64,000 bases of DNA from Leifsonia sp. Leaf264 (lineage in GTDB: Bacteria > Actinomycetota > Actinomycetes > Actinomycetales > Microbacteriaceae), in the NCBI RefSeq assembly GCF_001422325.1, contig NZ_LMMR01000007.1, forward strand, positions 531,476 to 595,475, in the 5' to 3' direction. Position numbers and translations under genes: made by a program. The notes beneath the pieces were generated by a model. The model made no database searches. It saw only the letters and a program-made list of their open reading frames with translations, and had not been told where the DNA came from. Below, piece after piece: positions 60,696 through 64,000 of this stretch. The first letter of the stretch is position 1. Each line of letters begins with the position of its first letter.

Positions 60696-62489
60696 ATGTC
60701 TGAATTCACCATCGGCGAGACCGACTTCCTCCTCGACGGTCGCGCGCACCAGGTCATCTCCGGTGCCATGCACTACTTCCGGGTGCACCCGGAGCAGTGG
60801 GCCGATCGCCTGCACAAGGCGCGACTCATGGGTCTCAACACCATCGAGACCTACGTGGCCTGGAACGCGCACTCGCCCCGACGCGGGGAATTCGCGACCG
60901 ATGGTGGACTCGATCTGGCCCGGTTCCTCGAACTCGTGGCCGCCGAGGGCATGCACGCTATCGTGCGTCCCGGGCCCTACATCTGCGCCGAGTGGGACAA
61001 CGGCGGCCTGCCGGCCTGGCTGCTACGCGACCCCGAAGTGCGTCCGCGCAGTTCGGAGCCGCGCTACCTCGAGGCTGTGACCGAGTACCTGCAGCAGGTC
61101 TACGCGATCGTCGCCCCGCTGCAGATCGATCGCGGCGGACCCGTCGTGCTCGTGCAGATCGAGAACGAGTACGGCGCCTACGGCTCCGACAAGGACTACC
61201 TCGCGCACCTCGTGCAGGTCACCCGCGACGCCGGCATCACGGTACCGCTCACCACCATCGACCAGCCCACCCCCGAGATGCTCTCGGACGGGAGCCTGCC
61301 GGGCCTGCACCTCACGGCCTCCTTCGGGTCGCGCACCGCCGAACGCTTCGCCACCCTGCGCGAACACCAGCCGACAGGCCCGCTCATGTGCGCCGAGTTC
61401 TGGAACGGCTGGTTCGACAGCTGGGGCACGCACCACCACACCAACACCGTTGAGCAGACCGCAGCGGACCTCGACGCCATCCTCTCGGTCGGCGGCTCGG
61501 TCAACTTCTACATGTTCCACGGCGGCACGAACTTCGGCCTCACCAGCGGCGCCAACGACAAGGGCATGTACCAGCCGATCGTCACCAGCTACGACTACGA
61601 CGCCCCGCTCGACGAGGCCGGGCATCCGACCGACAAGTACTTCGCCTTCCGCGACGTCATCGCGAAGTACGCTCCGGTTCCCGCGGAGGTTCCGGATGCC
61701 GCAGCCGAGGCGCCGGCGTTCGAGGCGCCGCTGCGGCCCGTCGTGGCCCTGTTCGATGCCGTCGCGGCAGCGGGCTCACCGCTCGGAACGACGAGTGCGC
61801 ACGGTGATCTGCCGACCTTCGACGACCTCGAGCACGACCGGGGGCTGGCGTTGTTCACCACGACGCTGACGGGTGACGCTGCCGGCAGCGGGATCCTCGG
61901 CTTCGAGGAGGTGCGCGACCGCGCCTGGGTGTTCCTCGACGGATCCCCGGTCGGCGTGCTCGCCCGCGACTCGCACGAGAACGCCATCAGGCTGCCGCGC
62001 ACCGAGGGCGAGCTGAGCATCCTCGTCGAGGACCAGGGCCGGGTGAACTACGGCCAGCGCATCGGCGAGGCCAAGGGGCTCATCGGCGGGGCGCGGCTCG
62101 ACGGCGCTCCGGTGCTCGACTGGGCGGTGACGCCGATCGACCTGGATGCCGTGCCCGAGGTGGCTGCGGTCGCTGCTGCGTCCGGCGCTGCGGCGAGCCT
62201 CGCGGCATCCGGAACCGCCGGACCCGTGATCGCGCGCGGCGAGTTCACCCTCGATGCCGACGTCGACGGCCTGTTCCTCGACACCGCCGGCTGGGGAAAG
62301 GGCTTCGTCTGGGTGAACGGCTTCCTGCTCGGGCGCTACTGGCGCCGTGGGCCTCAGCGCACGCTGTTCGTGCCGGGGCCTGCGGTGCACGCCGGCGTCA
62401 ACGAGATCGTCGTACTCGAACTCGAGGTGCTCGCTGAGGCGAGGGCCGTGTTCCTCGCCGGGCCCGAGCTCGGGCACACCGAGGTCTAG
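60696..62489 (+). CDS. Beta-galactosidase, glycoside hydrolase family 35
   Basis: A 597-residue GH35 enzyme. The barrel begins with FLLDGRAHQVISGAMHYFRVHPEQW and GLNTIETYVAWNAHSP; the acid/base is Glu158 in QIENEYG and the nucleophile Glu234 in MCAEFWNGWFDSWG. C-terminal jelly-roll domains follow from ~380. No signal peptide, so it cleaves terminal beta-galactose from imported disaccharides in the cytoplasm. It is the last gene of the LacI-controlled operon, with TGAGGACC before the ATG. Length and motifs match the bacterial members well. Confidence 0.95.
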   Translation: MSEFTIGETDFLLDGRAHQVISGAMHYFRVHPEQWADRLHKARLMGLNTIETYVAWNAHSPRRGEFATDGGLDLARFLELVAAEGMHAIVRPGPYICAEWDNGGLPAWLLRDPEVRPRSSEPRYLEAVTEYLQQVYAIVAPLQIDRGGPVVLVQIENEYGAYGSDKDYLAHLVQVTRDAGITVPLTTIDQPTPEMLSDGSLPGLHLTASFGSRTAERFATLREHQPTGPLMCAEFWNGWFDSWGTHHHTNTVEQTAADLDAILSVGGSVNFYMFHGGTNFGLTSGANDKGMYQPIVTSYDYDAPLDEAGHPTDKYFAFRDVIAKYAPVPAEVPDAAAEAPAFEAPLRPVVALFDAVAAAGSPLGTTSAHGDLPTFDDLEHDRGLALFTTTLTGDAAGSGILGFEEVRDRAWVFLDGSPVGVLARDSHENAIRLPRTEGELSILVEDQGRVNYGQRIGEAKGLIGGARLDGAPVLDWAVTPIDLDAVPEVAAVAAASGAAASLAASGTAGPVIARGEFTLDADVDGLFLDTAGWGKGFVWVNGFLLGRYWRRGPQRTLFVPGPAVHAGVNEIVVLELEVLAEARAVFLAGPELGHTEV

Positions 62490-62507
62490 CGGCACAGCCC
62501 GCCGGCG

Positions 62508-63464
62508 CTACCCGAGCTCGCCGTCCCACCAGCGCAGCACCCGGAGTGCTCGCAGCGTGTTCCAGCGGCTCGGCTGGTCTTCGGGAGCGTCGAGGGCGAA
62601 GTACACCTCGCCCGGCCACGGCTGCCCGGCCAGCCAGCGACCGTCGTCCTGGCGCTGGGCGATGAGCTTGTCGATGGCGTCCTCGACGCGCGGATCGGCG
62701 ACCTGCCCCGTGCTGCGGAAGTAGTCGAGCGACCGCAGGATGTCGTAGAACCAGTACGGCGGGAACGACAGGTTGCCGTACCGCGGAAGCACGACCTCGC
62801 CGGTGGAGAGCCGGCGGAACAGGTTGTGCTCGAGCAGGTACTCCTCGCCGCGGTGGCGTGCCGTCGTCACGGCCGTCAGCACCACGCGGTCGGCGTCGGT
62901 CTCCTCGGAGGTGTTCACCTGGCTCGCCGCGCGCTCGTACTCGGCGAGTCCCTCCAGCACGCAGAGCGTGGTGTCGAAGGAGGCCTTCGACGACTCCGTC
63001 TCGCAGTTCCAGCCGCCGTCCTCGAGTTGCTCGGCGAGCAGTCGCGCGATGATGCGGTCGCTGCCCTCGCCGAGCGCGCCGAAGTAGGCTGCCGACGCCA
63101 GGACGCCGCCGTTGATGCACGGCTCGACCTCACCCGAGAAGTAGGGCAGGTCGTCCCAGTAGTGCCAGACCACGTTGTCGTGCACGAGCTTCACCGCCGA
63201 GGCGACGGATGCCGCATCCGGATCGATGCCGAAACGACGCAGCGATTGCAGCGTCCAGTGCACGCTCTTGCGGTCCTCGCCGTACTCGTCGCCGCCCCAG
63301 TAGCCCTTCTCGTCCTGGAGGGCGAGGAGCGCGGCACCCCAGCCCTCCGTCGTCACCTTCGCTCGTTCGGCCTCGGCGACGGATGCCGGTTCATCGGTGA
63401 GGTCACGCAGGACCTGCCACCGGATCGCGGGGTCGGAGTCGAGCAGCCAGTCTGTGACGTCCAT
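62508..63464 (-). CDS. Alpha/alpha-toroid (terpenoid-cyclase/prenyltransferase-fold) protein
   Basis: A 318-residue protein with repeated helix pairs of the kind seen in squalene-cyclase-like and prenyltransferase-like proteins: ALLALQDEKGYWGGDEYGEDRKSVHWTLQSLRRFG, LAEQLEDGGWNCETE, IAQRQDDGRWLAGQPWPGEVYFALD. The repeated Gln-x-x-x-Gly-x-Trp pieces are QW-like motifs. The aspartate-rich cyclase motif DxDD is absent, so it is not expected to make terpenes; soluble relatives are uncharacterised. Leaderless-type start six bases after TAGCGT. A very stable hairpin lies upstream. Confidence 0.7.
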   Translation of the reverse strand: MDVTDWLLDSDPAIRWQVLRDLTDEPASVAEAERAKVTTEGWGAALLALQDEKGYWGGDEYGEDRKSVHWTLQSLRRFGIDPDAASVASAVKLVHDNVVWHYWDDLPYFSGEVEPCINGGVLASAAYFGALGEGSDRIIARLLAEQLEDGGWNCETESSKASFDTTLCVLEGLAEYERAASQVNTSEETDADRVVLTAVTTARHRGEEYLLEHNLFRRLSTGEVVLPRYGNLSFPPYWFYDILRSLDYFRSTGQVADPRVEDAIDKLIAQRQDDGRWLAGQPWPGEVYFALDAPEDQPSRWNTLRALRVLRWWDGELG

Positions 63465-63470
63465 GGCTCG

Positions 63471-63476
63471 ACGCTA
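63471..63476 (-). promoter_or_regulatory. -10 box of a leaderless gene
   Basis: Minus-strand TAGCGT, six bases, then the ATG at 63464. No ribosome site. Confidence 0.5.
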
Positions 63477-63484
63477 GGCCCGCC

Positions 63485-63528
63485 CACGGACATGGGCAAG
63501 GGGCTGAGGCCCCTTGCCCATGTCCGTG
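63485..63528. terminator. Perfect 20-pair hairpin between two minus-strand genes
   Basis: The left arm contains ACGGACATGGGCAAGGGGC, the loop is TGAG and the right arm is its exact reverse complement. It lies 24 bases after the stop codon of the upstream gene on the minus strand and just before the promoter of the toroid gene. No T-run on either side. Confidence 0.7.
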
Positions 63529-63551
63529 CGTGCGACCCGCGCGTTCGATCG

Positions 63552-63893
63552 TTACCGCGCGGTGCGGTCGTCGAGTCCCCAGGGTTGGCCGTAGCCGCCG
63601 TCGGTCTCGGGGGCGGCCATGAGGGCGAGGAAGGGGGCGGCGTCGAAGGCCTCGGGGCCCAGCACCCCGGTGCCGGTCCAGGCGCCGGAGGCCAGCAGTT
63701 CCAGGGCGATGACCGGGTTCAGGGCGGTCTGCCAGACCACGCACTGGCTGTCGTACTCGTTCATCGTCCACTCGTTGTCGGCCACGTGGTAGAGGTACAC
63801 CTCGCGCGGGTTCCCGTCGGTGCCGGTGCCGGTGACCCATACGCCGGCGCAGGTCTTGCCCGTCATCAACGGTCCGATCCCGGCCGGATCGGA
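63552..63893 (-). pseudogene. 3' part of a saccharopine-dehydrogenase-like gene, frame broken or truncated at the window edge
   Basis: About 114 residues that match the C-terminal domain of actinobacterial saccharopine dehydrogenase-like proteins: DPAGIGPLMTGKTCAGVWVTGTG, YLYHVADNEWTMNEY, CVVWQTALNPVIALELLASG, GVLGPEAFDAAPFLALM. Upstream of about 63893 this similarity stops: the same frame turns into a Ser/Pro/Arg-rich string, while another frame reads more protein-like. This points to a frameshift, a rearrangement or a sequence error near the window end. Full-length relatives are ~400 residues and use NAD(P). Confidence 0.55.
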
Positions 63894-64000
63894 ACAGGAT
63901 CCAGCCGTCGGCCGTGCGCTCGCCGAGGGCGTCGGCGAGGTGCCCGAGGCTCGTGCGCGCCGAGGCGACGGCGACGGACACGACTGCGCAGAGCAGGAAA

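Overview
The window reads as chromosomal DNA of a high-GC actinobacterium, most probably a member of the Microbacteriaceae. The reasons are dense GC-rich coding on both strands, many leaderless genes with TANNNT-type -10 boxes, a heptamer (CGGATGC/GCATCCG) that recurs on both strands, a HAIR-type HspR operator, a 13E12/DUF222 protein, a pair of genes for 10-methyl branched fatty acids, and a lone EctB-type aminotransferase that could supply diaminobutyrate for a B-type cell wall. I saw no rRNA, tRNA, CRISPR array, transposase or phage module. The region looks like ordinary chromosome made of many small cassettes, each with its own regulator.

Layout. 0-4.2 kb: lipid methylation and reduction pair (tmsA/tmsB-like), an orphan ParA and a MarR regulator. 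4.2-13.1 kb: two cupins, an SDR divergent from an MmyB-type regulator, a 1006-residue glycosidase-like membrane protein, EctB, a bifunctional nuclease, an OhrR-like regulator and small proteins. 13.2-19.4 kb: a tightly coupled six-gene operon (YkoE-YkoD-YkoC ECF transporter, P-loop kinase, signal-less NMT1/THI5-like protein, rhodanese) facing a GntR regulator. It looks like thiamin or pyrimidine salvage and is the most system-like unit here. 19.4-35.8 kb: a NUDIX hydrolase, DUF2975 plus HTH pair, MarR plus flavodoxin-fold oxidoreductase, two complete ECF sigma cassettes (ECF42 with a DGPF protein, ECF41 with a carboxymuconolactone decarboxylase), a DHA2 exporter, M23 peptidase, LigD-type polymerase domain, oxidoreductases with TetR regulators, a SUMF1-like protein and a DUF222/HNH protein.

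35.9-42.9 kb: a TetR-flanked operon of a YtcJ-type amidohydrolase and a complete Dpp/Opp-type peptide ABC transporter whose two ATPases are fused through a hexanucleotide-repeat linker. 43-48.5 kb: two ABC-2 export systems, the second in a PadR-DUF1048-DrrA-DrrB operon. 48.6-56.2 kb: a ClpC-type unfoldase behind a HAIR operator, a long bidirectional terminator, an EI24 protein, DyP peroxidase, GNAT, a RibD/DHFR-like protein, a CPBP membrane protein and an SDR. 56.2-62.5 kb: a LacI-controlled galactoside locus (CUT1 permeases, binding protein, GH35 beta-galactosidase). The end holds an alpha/alpha-toroid protein and the 3' part of a saccharopine-dehydrogenase-like gene whose reading frame breaks near the window edge.

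All names rest on reading motifs and gene context by eye. No database search was run.
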